Positions 1-8,153 are shown, counted from the first letter of the stretch. The stretch: 64,000 nucleotides of DNA from Micavibrio_B sp964633355 (GCA_964633355.1 CAZWGO010000002.1:62001-126000); one strand, 5' to 3'. Made by a program: numbers and translations. Notes: a model not told the origin generated them from the letters alone.

Positions 1-93
1 AGGTGTCGTCGTAACCAGAGGATTTGCCTGTGCGGGACCGGATAAAACCAAAAAAGCGGCAAGAACCAATAAAAGTAATCTGTTAGACGCCAT
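1..93 (-). CDS. exported protein, N-terminal fragment (runs off window)
   Basis: An open frame starts with ATG at 93 on the minus strand and runs off the left edge, giving 31 residues. They form a classic signal peptide: a short basic start (MASNR), a leucine-rich core and an AQA signal peptidase I site just before NPLV. A GAGGG ribosome site lies about six bases upstream of the start. The mature protein is outside the window, so no function can be given. Confidence 0.6.
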   Translation of the reverse strand, partial: MASNRLLLLVLAAFLVLSGPAQANPLVTTTP

Positions 94-240
94 GCAAACC
101 CTCGCTTAATAGCAAATCCGTATTTCTGCCATCATAGGCAAAAAAACAATATTTGTCATGCCCGTTTCCTCGAGCTTAATTTCTAATAGTTTACCTGAAA
201 TTCGGGTAGAAAAGCAAAGAACTAAAGCAAGTAATGGGAG

Positions 241-456
241 TTACGAGTCCAGATCGATGTCAAGAATAGCCATATTGAAGTCATAGGCTAACTCACCTTC
301 GTCCTCATCCTTATAAATAACGCCCAAAAATTCGCCGTTTAAAAGAACTTCCAGGGAATCGGCGGTCTGACGGGGGCGCAACGCCAATCCCGGGTTGCCG
401 AATTTCTTCTGCAGGTATTTCTCTAGTTTCGTCGTTTCTGTTTTATCAAAGCCCAT
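241..456 (-). CDS. DUF3126 family protein
   Basis: This is a 71-residue protein. The sequence ends in the acidic motif FNMAILDIDLDS and contains a central GEFLGVIYKDEDEGE stretch. That matches my recollection of DUF3126, a short family found almost only in alphaproteobacteria and of unknown function. It has no signal peptide or membrane segment, so it is probably cytoplasmic. It lies downstream of the olsB-olsA pair on the same strand, with a 25-base gap to olsA, and may be cotranscribed with it. An AGAGGTG ribosome site precedes the ATG. Confidence 0.75.
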   Translation of the reverse strand: MGFDKTETTKLEKYLQKKFGNPGLALRPRQTADSLEVLLNGEFLGVIYKDEDEGELAYDFNMAILDIDLDS

Positions 457-481
457 AATTCACCTCTTTTGCGGCATTACC

Positions 482-1267
482 CTAGACTGCCGCCGGATTT
501 TGTACAAGGGGAGAGGCAACGATTTCCTGTATTCTACGGGCCAAAGTTTTCCGGTCTTCACCGGCAGTGATCGGAACCGGCTCATGAAAAACAATTTGCA
601 AATGGGCACCTGACAAGCGGGTGAAATTCAGGACGTGGGGGCCAAGCTCGATAGGATTGTCACGGTCCCAGGCATACAGATCGCGCAATTCTTTTGTAGA
701 AGCGATCTGGCCGTCTACTTTGATCAAATTGATCGTAAATGGCTGGATTTGTAAACCTTTTCCGGCATAGGCCAGCGGCAGGGCGAATAGGGATGATTTG
801 AAAGGCAGAACGCTTTCTCCGCGTGTCGATGTGCCTTCAGGAAATAAAATGATGTTATTTCCGCGTTCGATCATGCCACGAATGTCGTTGGTGGCATTTG
901 ATGCCTGACCGGAAGAACGGCTAATAAAGATCGTTTGCTGCAGATTGCTAAGAAACTTGATAACCGGCGATTTGGCCAGATCGTCTTTGGCCACAAAAGA
1001 TCCTCTAAGAAATCCGCCTAGAATAAATATATCGAAATGAGAAAGATGGTTACCGACGTAAAGTGTTTGTTCTTTGCGCGATGGTTTCCCAACTACATTA
1101 AGTTTAAAACCGAATATGCGTGTTAGGGATTTATGCCAGAGTTGCGGAATAATATAGGAAATAGGGCCGCGAGTTAATTTAATGATCAAATACTGAGCTG
1201 GCGCGGCCAGAAATGTTACGGCTGCCAATTGAAATATCTTTATTTTTGTACGCATTTGATCGGGCAA
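482..1267 (-). CDS. olsA: 1-acyl-sn-glycerol-3-phosphate acyltransferase (PlsC/OlsA type)
   Basis: This 261-residue membrane-associated acyltransferase carries the two hallmarks of the PlsC family. The first is the HX4D catalytic motif (NHLSHFD, His74 and Asp79). The second is the substrate-binding FPEGT motif at residues 142-146. A hydrophobic stretch at residues 12-30 should anchor it in the inner membrane. It starts two bases after the stop of the upstream OlsB-like gene, so the two are almost certainly one operon. In OlsBA systems the second enzyme transfers an acyl chain to lyso-ornithine lipid. From sequence alone a general phosphatidic-acid role cannot be excluded, so the symbol rests on the pairing. 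Confidence 0.8.
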   Translation of the reverse strand: MPDQMRTKIKIFQLAAVTFLAAPAQYLIIKLTRGPISYIIPQLWHKSLTRIFGFKLNVVGKPSRKEQTLYVGNHLSHFDIFILGGFLRGSFVAKDDLAKSPVIKFLSNLQQTIFISRSSGQASNATNDIRGMIERGNNIILFPEGTSTRGESVLPFKSSLFALPLAYAGKGLQIQPFTINLIKVDGQIASTKELRDLYAWDRDNPIELGPHVLNFTRLSGAHLQIVFHEPVPITAGEDRKTLARRIQEIVASPLVQNPAAV

Positions 1268-1269
1268 TC

Positions 1270-2154
1270 TCAGGAAGCTACTTTTTCTTTATGACCAAGA
1301 ATTTCAGGAATTTTCTCAGCGAAAGAGCTTTTTTTGGGCATGGGGCGGCCATTCTGACGCTCCCAGTGTTTAAGATATTTTTCTGACAATGCGTAAGTCG
1401 GCATTACGATACAGACATCTATTGTATTGAACTGATGGTCGATGTAGGCCCCGTCGCCGATCATGGCGCCTACACGAAGATAGCCCTTGATCAGAGAAGG
1501 AAGGCTATGAAATATTTCGCGCGTATCCAGTGCTTCCTTTGGGTATCTGTTCATATCAACGCAGCGTCCCGGCAACCCTGTGGGGCACAGCGCTTCAGGT
1601 GCTTTGTGGAAATGATACAAATAAGCCAGTTGCTTTTGAATGGCGTCAACATCGGTTCCGTGGAAGCTCGCGCAGCCAAACATTAAATCGATGTTATGAT
1701 CTGTGACATAGGCGGTAATGCCTTGCCACATTCGTTGCAGCATCTGGCGTGTCCGATATTCAGGTAGAATGCAGGATCTTCCCAATTCAAGAAGTTTTCC
1801 GCCACAGGTTAGAAACGGCATGATATTAAATTCACCGCTGGTATAGAAACTTTGTCCTGATGGAATGCGGTCCTGACGGATAAGGCGGTATGTGCCTATA
1901 ATATAGTCTTCCGGATTTGTGCCACGCGTAGGATCTACAGTTATTAAATGATCTGCCATGTCGTCGTATTTATCAAAATCACGTCGCTCCATGGCTGAGC
2001 TATTGGTCGGAATAGCGCCGCATTCTTCATAGAAAACTTTATAACGAAGTCTCTGCGCGGCTAGGATTTCTTCTGGAGTTTCAGCCAATCTAACTGAAAC
2101 AGTTTCTGGCATTTCCTTGGATGAGGGGCCAGAGTCGGGGATTTGCTCTAACAT
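1270..2154 (-). CDS. olsB: ornithine-acyl-ACP N-acyltransferase-like GNAT protein (OlsB)
   Basis: A 294-residue protein of the OlsB/autoinducer-synthase-like GNAT group. Visible features are VRLAETPEEILAAQRLRYKVF near the start, the central LELGRSCI segment typical of the family, and FGCASFHGTD. OlsB transfers a 3-hydroxy fatty acid from acyl carrier protein to ornithine, the first step of phosphate-free ornithine lipid synthesis. The acyltransferase gene immediately downstream supports this job. The start at 2154 is about 110 bp from the left end of the integrated element, so the element sits just upstream. Whether the olsB promoter survived intact cannot be seen. Confidence 0.8.
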   Translation of the reverse strand: MLEQIPDSGPSSKEMPETVSVRLAETPEEILAAQRLRYKVFYEECGAIPTNSSAMERRDFDKYDDMADHLITVDPTRGTNPEDYIIGTYRLIRQDRIPSGQSFYTSGEFNIMPFLTCGGKLLELGRSCILPEYRTRQMLQRMWQGITAYVTDHNIDLMFGCASFHGTDVDAIQKQLAYLYHFHKAPEALCPTGLPGRCVDMNRYPKEALDTREIFHSLPSLIKGYLRVGAMIGDGAYIDHQFNTIDVCIVMPTYALSEKYLKHWERQNGRPMPKKSSFAEKIPEILGHKEKVAS

Positions 2155-2264
2155 GAAACCTTTGCTTGTCGCGACCTTGTGGATCGAACTTGGCTACATC
2201 CTACTTTTTCTCGCACATGCGTCAAGAAAATTAGGCTGCAAATCATGCTTTCCCACATCGAAAC

Positions 2265-2309
2265 TGGTGTTCCCGACAGGATTTGAACCTGTGGCCTTCA
2301 GTTTAGGAA
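2265..2309. repeat. attL: stranded copy of tRNA-Arg 3' end
   Basis: These 45 bases are identical to 11531-11575. They carry the CCA end, acceptor strand, T arm and part of the anticodon region of tRNA-Arg(CCT), but the sequence then diverges and no 5' half follows. This marks the left boundary of the integrated element. Before insertion the tRNA gene would have ended here, about 110 bp upstream of olsB. Confidence 0.92.
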
Positions 2310-2365
2310 GAACCAGTTCTATTTATATTTTTTCATTTGCTAGCAACACCTTAATAGATATTGCT

Positions 2366-2437
2366 TGTACTATTGAGTGGTCAGTTAGCCATCGTTATAT
2401 GTGAGATAATCTGTCTTTTTATCCTTCCGAATAGTAC
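2366..2437. promoter_or_regulatory. putative integrase arm-type sites, left end
   Basis: Two copies of an AATAGTAC motif lie just inside attL: one on the minus strand at 2366-2374 (AATAGTACA) and one on the plus strand at 2429-2437 (GAATAGTAC). The same motif occurs twice just inside attR. Tyrosine integrases of the lambda type bind short repeated arm sites near both element ends through their N-terminal domain. The assignment is inference from position and repetition. Confidence 0.5.
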
Positions 2438-2449
2438 GTCTCCTAGGTG

Positions 2450-3043
2450 TTAAGTTTGAGTAAGGCTGGTTCCGATACGTTCCAGCTCGATATCTCCCCC
2501 TTTACCTCTTTCATTCGTATATTTTATCGTCATCGAGTTGGGTTTTTCCAGCTTGATGGTGGCCTTAGCGCACCCCAACGTTTGAGGGGGGTTCAGTTCC
2601 GAATTGGCGTTGTTAGGATTCGTCGTGTAAAGATATCTGATTGTTAGTGTTCTGGACTTATCGCAATAGGCAGGGAAAGCCACATAGCTCTTGCCTTCCA
2701 TTTTGTCAGTTTCAAGAACGAAGCAAATGTCCAACCAGTTCTGCCTGATTTTCATTGTCCCCTCAATCGGGCCGTTGTTATCTGCCATTGGGTGCAATGA
2801 TTTTATGATAGGTTTCCATTCCCCATCTATATTCAAGAAGAGCCAGTGTGTGTCAGGCTTGCCCAGTTTCGACAAGCAGTGCCATGAATTTAGAAGTCCA
2901 TATATTACAATGGCTTCTACCGCACCTAACAGTGTTCCAAACCCTATTGCTCCCAGTCCCAGAAAGTGTCCAGCACTAATTACAGCAAGCGTTAGAAAGA
3001 CTATGCAACCAATCTTAAACTTTAGGGTCAATAACTGGTGCAT
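2450..3043 (-). CDS. cap15: CBASS effector, two-TM beta-barrel (Cap15-like)
   Basis: A 197-residue protein with two hydrophobic helices (about residues 10-29 and 33-52) followed by a beta-rich domain. That domain includes GEWKP, a KIRQNWLDICF strand, an LTIRYLY strand and a closing GGDIELERI. This is the architecture of Cap15, the CBASS effector in which a cyclic nucleotide binds a minimal beta-barrel and the membrane helices oligomerise and disrupt the inner membrane. Its ATG abuts the stop codon of the CD-NTase gene upstream, so the two are translationally linked. The call relies on architecture, partner gene and remembered family pattern; no alignment was made. Confidence 0.75.
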   Translation of the reverse strand: MHQLLTLKFKIGCIVFLTLAVISAGHFLGLGAIGFGTLLGAVEAIVIYGLLNSWHCLSKLGKPDTHWLFLNIDGEWKPIIKSLHPMADNNGPIEGTMKIRQNWLDICFVLETDKMEGKSYVAFPAYCDKSRTLTIRYLYTTNPNNANSELNPPQTLGCAKATIKLEKPNSMTIKYTNERGKGGDIELERIGTSLTQT

Positions 3044-4063
3044 CTATCTTGCTTTCAGATAATAACTTGCAACCATTATGAACTTCTGAGCAGTCATTCT
3101 GTCCCACTTCTGAGATGGGGAGAATAAGGGCTTTATCCCATTAACTTCAGTCCATTTTTCTCGCGCATTAAATAGTATATCTGCTGCTGTTCTCTCATCA
3201 CTCAAGTTGTGTTCCAAATACTCGATTACACTAGCGACATCGTCAAAGATTTCAGCGTTTCCGAATAGATTATCAGGAACGTTATATACCAAACATTCTA
3301 TTAAATATGACGGTGTATCTAACACTGCCTCTCTGGCTAACTTTCCCAGCTTCGTGTCAGACAACATCTCATCCCGTAGACGTTTCAATATGCGAACTAC
3401 TTTTTTGAAACGGAAGAAGCTGTTTTTCCTCTTCTTAACTCCATTCTCATAGTGCTGCTTAGGGTAGTTGTTTTTCTCTATCCCTGACTGCGTTAAAAAC
3501 CATATCCCATCTTGTTCTTGTGAATATGTGTACAGCGCAAAGGCTGAATGAGCAGGGGAGTACTTTCTATATGTGAAGGCAGGAACGATATCAACGCTCA
3601 CCTCGCCATCCTTATCTTTATTTAAATGAATAGCTTTCTCGCCTTCGGTAACCAGACCTTTATAGCCCTTATCTAGACATTCAAATATATGGCGTTTGAA
3701 AGAATGATAGTCAAAATCCAGAGGAGTCAATCCTACCTGCTCAAGCGAGGGTGTTCCATACGTCTGGTCATATCTAATTATGTCACTCAAGCAGATGCAC
3801 AAATCCAAATCACTATTGAAACGGACATTTGTATTGTTATGGTAACTTCCTTGGGGGATTATTTCCCACTTGTGCTGAGCTAAGAATCTACTTCCCTGAA
3901 TAGCAGCTGAGACTTTTTTCTTTGCTGAGTCGATTTTTCCCTCTTCATTGTCGCTTGCAGGTGCAGACCAAGCGATGAATCGCTTCCCCCAGCCATTATT
4001 ATCAACAATCTTCGAGGTTTGAGGGGTATTCGGGAATATTTGATTAAATCGATTATCAGCCAT
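3044..4063 (-). CDS. CD-NTase, cyclic oligonucleotide synthase of CBASS
   Basis: A 339-residue nucleotidyltransferase with the polymerase-beta-like core of CD-NTases: Gly72-Ser73 at the helix start, then Asp85 and Asp87 in SDLDL, and a third acidic residue Asp158 in SVDIVPAF. On sensing phage, such enzymes make cyclic di- or trinucleotides that activate a partner effector. The partner is the Cap15-like gene that follows directly. No Cap2/Cap3 (E1/E2, JAB) or HORMA/TRIP13 genes are nearby, so this would be a minimal type I CBASS. A GGAGAAAG ribosome site precedes the ATG. The nucleotide product cannot be read from the sequence. The gap to the umuC stop upstream is 82 bp and shows no obvious terminator. 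Confidence 0.87.
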   Translation of the reverse strand: MADNRFNQIFPNTPQTSKIVDNNGWGKRFIAWSAPASDNEEGKIDSAKKKVSAAIQGSRFLAQHKWEIIPQGSYHNNTNVRFNSDLDLCICLSDIIRYDQTYGTPSLEQVGLTPLDFDYHSFKRHIFECLDKGYKGLVTEGEKAIHLNKDKDGEVSVDIVPAFTYRKYSPAHSAFALYTYSQEQDGIWFLTQSGIEKNNYPKQHYENGVKKRKNSFFRFKKVVRILKRLRDEMLSDTKLGKLAREAVLDTPSYLIECLVYNVPDNLFGNAEIFDDVASVIEYLEHNLSDERTAADILFNAREKWTEVNGIKPLFSPSQKWDRMTAQKFIMVASYYLKAR

Positions 4064-4145
4064 GCTTTCTCCTATGAGCTACGTACCTGATAATTAAATT
4101 ACAAATCTCGATAAAGACAAGGAAATAATTCAGTTGTTCACATGA

Positions 4146-5402
4146 CTACGTGTTAACCGTCAAAAGGTCGTCGAAGTTAGTCGTATAACACGGGGATAGG
4201 TTCTCTCTTTTCATGCTCCACTTTCCCGTTTCAGGCATAACTCCAGCTGTCATTGTGTCCCTGCCGTACTTGAGGTTGACCGTATCCAACGCGAACATGA
4301 GTTTTGCAGACTTTTCATGGTCTATGTTCGAGAAAAGGCGAGGTGGCATATCTTGCTTTTCGTATATATCAGTGAATATTACTCCCGCTTTAGAATAACG
4401 ATAGCCTGACCTATATATCTGAGCGGCGGCCTTTGTAGCTATATTGATAAGTTCTAACGTATCGTCAGTCGGTTCCAGTCTAACGGTTATTTTGTTTGAA
4501 TAAGAGGGGTCACCATTAAACTTATTCGTATGCATGAATACCTCTAGGGCCGCTCCTGCTAGATTATGCCTACGTAACTTTGAAGCTGCTCTGGTGATAT
4601 AGGTGACAATGGCCTGACGCATTTCTTCCCATTCTGTAATGGCTCTACCAAACGACCTTGTGCAAGCTAATGACTTTTTCGTCATAGGGTTCAGACTAAA
4701 GGGGTAACATGCCATTCCCTGAAGTTCTTTTTGAGTCCTTAATCCTACAACAGTAAGCATCTGTCTGACATTATCGGCTGGCATATTCACAAAGTCTTCT
4801 ACGGTATGAACACCCATTCGTTCTAGCTTTGCCTTAGAGGCTCTACCAAGTCCCCAGACTTTGTCGATTGGAATATTTGGATATGCTTTTCTCCTCGCTT
4901 CAGGTGTTGAGAAATCGCATACACCCGAGCCGTGGCGGTCCAGCTTTGCAACGGCATTGCCTAGCTTTGCAATAGTTTTGGTAGGTCCGATGCCTACACA
5001 GGTCGGTATCTTTGCAATTTGTCGTACTTTGTGACGGACATTTACGGCCCATGTATAAAGCTCTAACCAAGGCAACCAGCGCAAATCAAGAAACATCTCA
5101 TCAATCGAATAGGGTTCGACCTGTGGGGAGTGGTCGAGGAGGACTTGATACATTCGTCTGCTCATATCGCCATATAGAGCATAGTTGGAACTCATAGCGA
5201 TAATCTGCTTGAACTCAGGACGCTTCTTTGCCATGTGCCAAGGTTCACCCATCTTCAAGCCGAGGTCTTTTGCTTCGTTGGTCCGTGAGATGACACAGCC
5301 ATCGTTATTCGATAGGACAACAAGAGGCTTTCCCTTGAGCCTTGGATTGAAGGCACGTTCGCATGAACAATAAAACGAATTACCATCTATAAGGGCATAC
5401 AT
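4146..5402 (-). CDS. umuC: DNA polymerase V catalytic subunit UmuC (Y family)
   Basis: A 418-residue Y-family translesion polymerase. The start is placed at MYALIDGN rather than an upstream in-frame Met, because family members begin this way with catalytic Asp6 close to the N-terminus. The other active-site acids are Asp101 and Glu102 in the SIDE motif. The SNNDGCVISR segment is typical of UmuC. The start codon overlaps the umuD stop by one base (TGATG), a sign of coupled translation. The complex copies past DNA lesions at the cost of mutations. Plasmid and mobile-element versions such as mucAB and rumAB are known. Expression should follow the LexA box upstream of umuD. Confidence 0.92.
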   Translation of the reverse strand: MYALIDGNSFYCSCERAFNPRLKGKPLVVLSNNDGCVISRTNEAKDLGLKMGEPWHMAKKRPEFKQIIAMSSNYALYGDMSRRMYQVLLDHSPQVEPYSIDEMFLDLRWLPWLELYTWAVNVRHKVRQIAKIPTCVGIGPTKTIAKLGNAVAKLDRHGSGVCDFSTPEARRKAYPNIPIDKVWGLGRASKAKLERMGVHTVEDFVNMPADNVRQMLTVVGLRTQKELQGMACYPFSLNPMTKKSLACTRSFGRAITEWEEMRQAIVTYITRAASKLRRHNLAGAALEVFMHTNKFNGDPSYSNKITVRLEPTDDTLELINIATKAAAQIYRSGYRYSKAGVIFTDIYEKQDMPPRLFSNIDHEKSAKLMFALDTVNLKYGRDTMTAGVMPETGKWSMKRENLSPCYTTNFDDLLTVNT

Positions 5403-5803
5403 CAGATTTTCACCCTTATGAGTGTTCGTACAGTTCCCCAGACCTCGATGTCTTCTCCAATCTCTATCGGTTGGCGCTTTGAAGGTTGAAGCCACCATTT
5501 GCCATCACGTTCGACTAGGATTGCTAGGATGGGGTCGGCATATCTCATGGCAACGCATATACGTCCCGATATCGGAACACCGTCAGCATCAATAATCAGG
5601 ATATCGTCATCCCAAATACCGCGCTCTCGTAAGGCTTGTCCCTTAACCCTGACCGCATAATAACTTGGCTTGCGAAGGTCCAACCACGAGGGAAGGTCCA
5701 AGACCTGCTCGATGTAGTCTTGCGCTGGACTCTGGAAGCCCGTTGTCTCATCGCCCTGATAGGTTGGTTTGAAGTCATCATTATCCATGCAAACAGCCTG
5801 CAT
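5402..5803 (-). CDS. umuD: UmuD homologue lacking both catalytic residues
   Basis: A 133-residue UmuD-like subunit of DNA polymerase V. It aligns to E. coli UmuD (recalled sequence) without gaps from the cleavage site through the catalytic region, at an offset of three residues. The cleavage dipeptide Cys24-Gly25 corresponds to Thr21-Gly22, followed by FQSPAQDYIEQ. However, nucleophile Ser60 is replaced by Ala57 (KGQALRERG instead of SGDSM), and general base Lys97 by Ala94. Self-cleavage to UmuD' therefore looks impossible. An alternative start at Met6 would shorten the arm only slightly. It forms an operon with umuC behind a LexA box. Confidence 0.85.
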   Translation of the reverse strand: MQAVCMDNDDFKPTYQGDETTGFQSPAQDYIEQVLDLPSWLDLRKPSYYAVRVKGQALRERGIWDDDILIIDADGVPISGRICVAMRYADPILAILVERDGKWWLQPSKRQPIEIGEDIEVWGTVRTLIRVKI

Positions 5804-5833
5804 GAGAATTTAGAAGCTAATCAACAAAAAAGA

Positions 5834-5848
5834 GAACAGTAAGAGAAC
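5834..5848 (-). promoter_or_regulatory. LexA (SOS) box upstream of umuDC
   Basis: The sequence is GAAC-N7-GAAC on the plus strand, which reads GTTC-N7-GTTC on the coding strand of umuD. That is the direct-repeat LexA operator known from alphaproteobacteria. It lies about 30-45 bases upstream of the umuD start, where a repressor would block the promoter. The repeat is exact in both halves. Damage-induced expression of umuDC, and perhaps of the CBASS genes downstream, is the expected outcome. Confidence 0.8.
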
Positions 5849-5900
5849 AAACCTGTATAGTGATGGGATGAGGCATTATTATGTAATTAAATTGCTCGGG

Positions 5901-6572
5901 TTAAATAAGTAACTGTGTTTCTATGGCTTCAGGGGGCTGGTCAGTAATGGCAGGGTCTTTAACCTTTGAGCTGTTCATAGACTTGTTACGTCTTGAAATA
6001 GTCAGCTCTGAATCATCTGGTAGCTGGAAGTGTTCTTTACCGCCATGTTCAATCCAACCTTCAGGGTCACGCAGAATTATTGGAGTTCTGTCATGCAAAG
6101 GTTCAGTTAGGTTGCTAGGAGGTCCGGTGATAATCGAGAATGAAAAGAGTTTTTCATTATCGGCTTCTTTGAAATTCCAGATACCAGCTAACGATAGGAA
6201 CGCGCCATCCTTGCGATGTACTTCATAAGGAATTTTATTCTTAGGGTCTGTAACGTCCCATTCAAAAAAGCCCAACACAGGAATGATACATCTCCGCTCT
6301 TGATAAGCTTTCGAATAGACGCTTAGGCTATCGACGGTCTCAGAGCGTGCATTGTAATACCTAGCTCCGTCCTTTGGACTATTTCCCCATGCTGGTATCA
6401 GCCCGAAGTGCGCTATCTCAAGTTTCACCCCTTCGGATTTGCTCGAGCGGAGGATAGGACTTGTATCGGTTATCGCTACATTGGGATTGTAAGGAAAGTT
6501 CCTAAGTTGCTTGATGCCGTATCTGGCAACAAGAGCTTCAATGTCTTTTATTGAGCGGAAACGTGAACACAT
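5901..6572 (-). CDS. SRAP-domain protein (YedK/HMCES type)
   Basis: A 223-residue SOS-response-associated protein that crosslinks to abasic sites in single-stranded DNA and shields them. The start is set at MCSRF because the family needs Cys2 exposed after Met removal; an upstream Met at 6599 would bury it. Visible motifs are YNARSET, the FFEWD segment containing the catalytic Glu, and LHDRTPIIL with the active-site His. It lies upstream of umuD on the same strand, in keeping with a shared role in damaged-DNA handling. The family is often found on phages and mobile elements. Confidence 0.9.
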   Translation of the reverse strand: MCSRFRSIKDIEALVARYGIKQLRNFPYNPNVAITDTSPILRSSKSEGVKLEIAHFGLIPAWGNSPKDGARYYNARSETVDSLSVYSKAYQERRCIIPVLGFFEWDVTDPKNKIPYEVHRKDGAFLSLAGIWNFKEADNEKLFSFSIITGPPSNLTEPLHDRTPIILRDPEGWIEHGGKEHFQLPDDSELTISRRNKSMNSSKVKDPAITDQPPEAIETQLLI

Positions 6573-6632
6573 GAAAAGATATATAGTATTTTGCTGCAAA
6601 AATATGAGAGGGTATTGAATAAATAGGTTAAT

Positions 6633-7970
6633 TCAGTTTCCCCCATGGCCCTCGGTCTCCGTAGATGGGAGTTTTGGCTTTATCTCTCTCGAGGGAAGGA
6701 TGTCAAAGAAGAACACATGGACGGTTATCAACCTTTTTGGGTCGTCCTTTGCACAGTAAATGATACGCCACTCGCCTTTTTCCTTAATGCTTAGTCTCTT
6801 AACATATGTAGGATAGCCTAGAAGCTCTTTCTCCATCTTAGTAAGTAAGTCGGTGAAGCCTTTCACTGAATCGTTGAACACGATAAGGCTAGCCTTGCAA
6901 TCACGCCAAGTCATATAAGAGAACATCTGGTCTAGCGCAGGAGCTACTCCTCCTTTACCGCTCCATTTCTTAGCTTCGCCAATGAAGGCTTCTCGATTTT
7001 TGTAATTCAAACATATGTCTATCTTGCCAGTGCGTCTGAAGGTTTCTCCTGTGACTTCACCTTCAAATTGTCCGTTCATAAATGCTAAGATAATATCCCT
7101 AAGTTCCTCTTCATCAAACTTGGAAAAGGTTTCAGGGGCCGCTTCCATAGTTCTGCCGACATGTCGAATGAAGTTAGTGATAAGTTCATAGTCCTTCTCA
7201 GACAGATGATACTCAGGTTCAGTTGAGTTAGGAGTGGAGGGGTTACTCTTTAGTGCTACAGGTGGCCTCAATTTGACAGGAACCATTGCAGGAGCATTTG
7301 GGTCAATCTTCAGAGGTATTTCGAGGTTATCAGTCAGTCTGGAGAGCATTGCCAATCGAGCTTTACGCAGCTCGATACGCTCATCAATCTTTGGTTTTAG
7401 ATTTGAATTAAACTGCTCAGCTTCGCTTTGTAGAGTTTCAGCATAGTGCTTAAGAGTAGCTAGAAGCTCTTCTACCTCCTTATTGATTTTCTGATTAAGC
7501 TGGTCTTCTGGCATGTCAGGCAAGAATTTTACTGAATAGACCAATTCGCCAGACATGCTGTCGCGGCTCTCTATCCTGTCAATCATAGGTCGCGCTCTAT
7601 CTGCGCTCATAGGACTGTAGTCTAACAGACCAATGCCTCCAGAGAATGGAACATAAATATCTATTATGCAGCCTCTCTCTGCACTGACATTAGCCTGCGG
7701 CCTTCCGTCAAGTATAAGAATCTTTTGCGAAGGTTGGCCCTTGTTTTGAACATATATAGTATCTTCTTTAATCGGAGACCTGCGAACAGCATCGGTATCA
7801 ATCTGTATCGATGGACCCATGAATTTTTGAAATACGTGTTCTGCGATAGTGGAGTCTTCATTGTCTCGGAAAAGGTTGTCAGTCAGGCTATCAACGTATG
7901 GTCCCATAAGTCCTTCGCGGCGTTTGTATTCTGTAGAAATCGGGCCGTATTTATTAAAAAGGGTTTCCAT
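6633..7970 (-). CDS. unknown protein with PD-(D/E)xK nuclease-like C-terminal domain
   Basis: A 445-residue protein I do not recognise as a named family. Residues 155-215 are charged and probably coiled coil, followed by a Pro-rich linker (about 215-250). The C-terminal part has the spacing of a PD-(D/E)xK nuclease: Asp318 in KIDICL, then Glu332 and Lys334 in GEAKKW, and Gln348 in ALDQMFSY. That pattern is common in restriction-like and card1-like nucleases. It is the first of six same-strand genes ending in CBASS, which suggests defence or DNA processing, but its target is unknown. The gap to the SRAP gene is 60 bp. Confidence 0.6.
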   Translation of the reverse strand: METLFNKYGPISTEYKRREGLMGPYVDSLTDNLFRDNEDSTIAEHVFQKFMGPSIQIDTDAVRRSPIKEDTIYVQNKGQPSQKILILDGRPQANVSAERGCIIDIYVPFSGGIGLLDYSPMSADRARPMIDRIESRDSMSGELVYSVKFLPDMPEDQLNQKINKEVEELLATLKHYAETLQSEAEQFNSNLKPKIDERIELRKARLAMLSRLTDNLEIPLKIDPNAPAMVPVKLRPPVALKSNPSTPNSTEPEYHLSEKDYELITNFIRHVGRTMEAAPETFSKFDEEELRDIILAFMNGQFEGEVTGETFRRTGKIDICLNYKNREAFIGEAKKWSGKGGVAPALDQMFSYMTWRDCKASLIVFNDSVKGFTDLLTKMEKELLGYPTYVKRLSIKEKGEWRIIYCAKDDPKRLITVHVFFFDILPSREIKPKLPSTETEGHGGN

Positions 7971-8037
7971 GTTTATTTCGACTTTGGGATTAGTGAGATG
8001 AAACCTCCACGATAGAGAACCTTCTCGCTTTCACAAA

Positions 8038-8153
8038 GTCTCATTAGAGCTTGCCCGTATGGGACGGAATGACGATAGATGAATGTGTCTCACATGAATT
8101 GTCTCATTGACAGGGAGTGTACATTCTCATATGGTTTAAGAAGCTAGTGAGAC
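8038..8153. promoter_or_regulatory. repeated GTCTCA motifs upstream of the serine recombinase
   Basis: The motif GTCTCA occurs at 8038-8043, 8087-8092 and 8101-8106, and inverted (TGAGAC) at 8148-8153. The last two extend to an 8-bp inverted repeat, TTGTCTCA (8099-8106) and TGAGACAA (8148-8155), that brackets the likely promoter of the recombinase. Resolvases commonly bind several such subsites next to their own gene, for recombination (res site) or autorepression. The role here is inferred. Confidence 0.4.

Noticed and set aside
2117..2404. 95-residue frame across attL
   Set aside because: It runs across the tRNA fragment and the element border, overlaps the start of olsB on the other strand and has no family-like features.
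5402..5498. Longer N-terminus of UmuC
   Set aside because: The extra 32 residues lie inside umuD and move the catalytic Asp6 away from its expected place.
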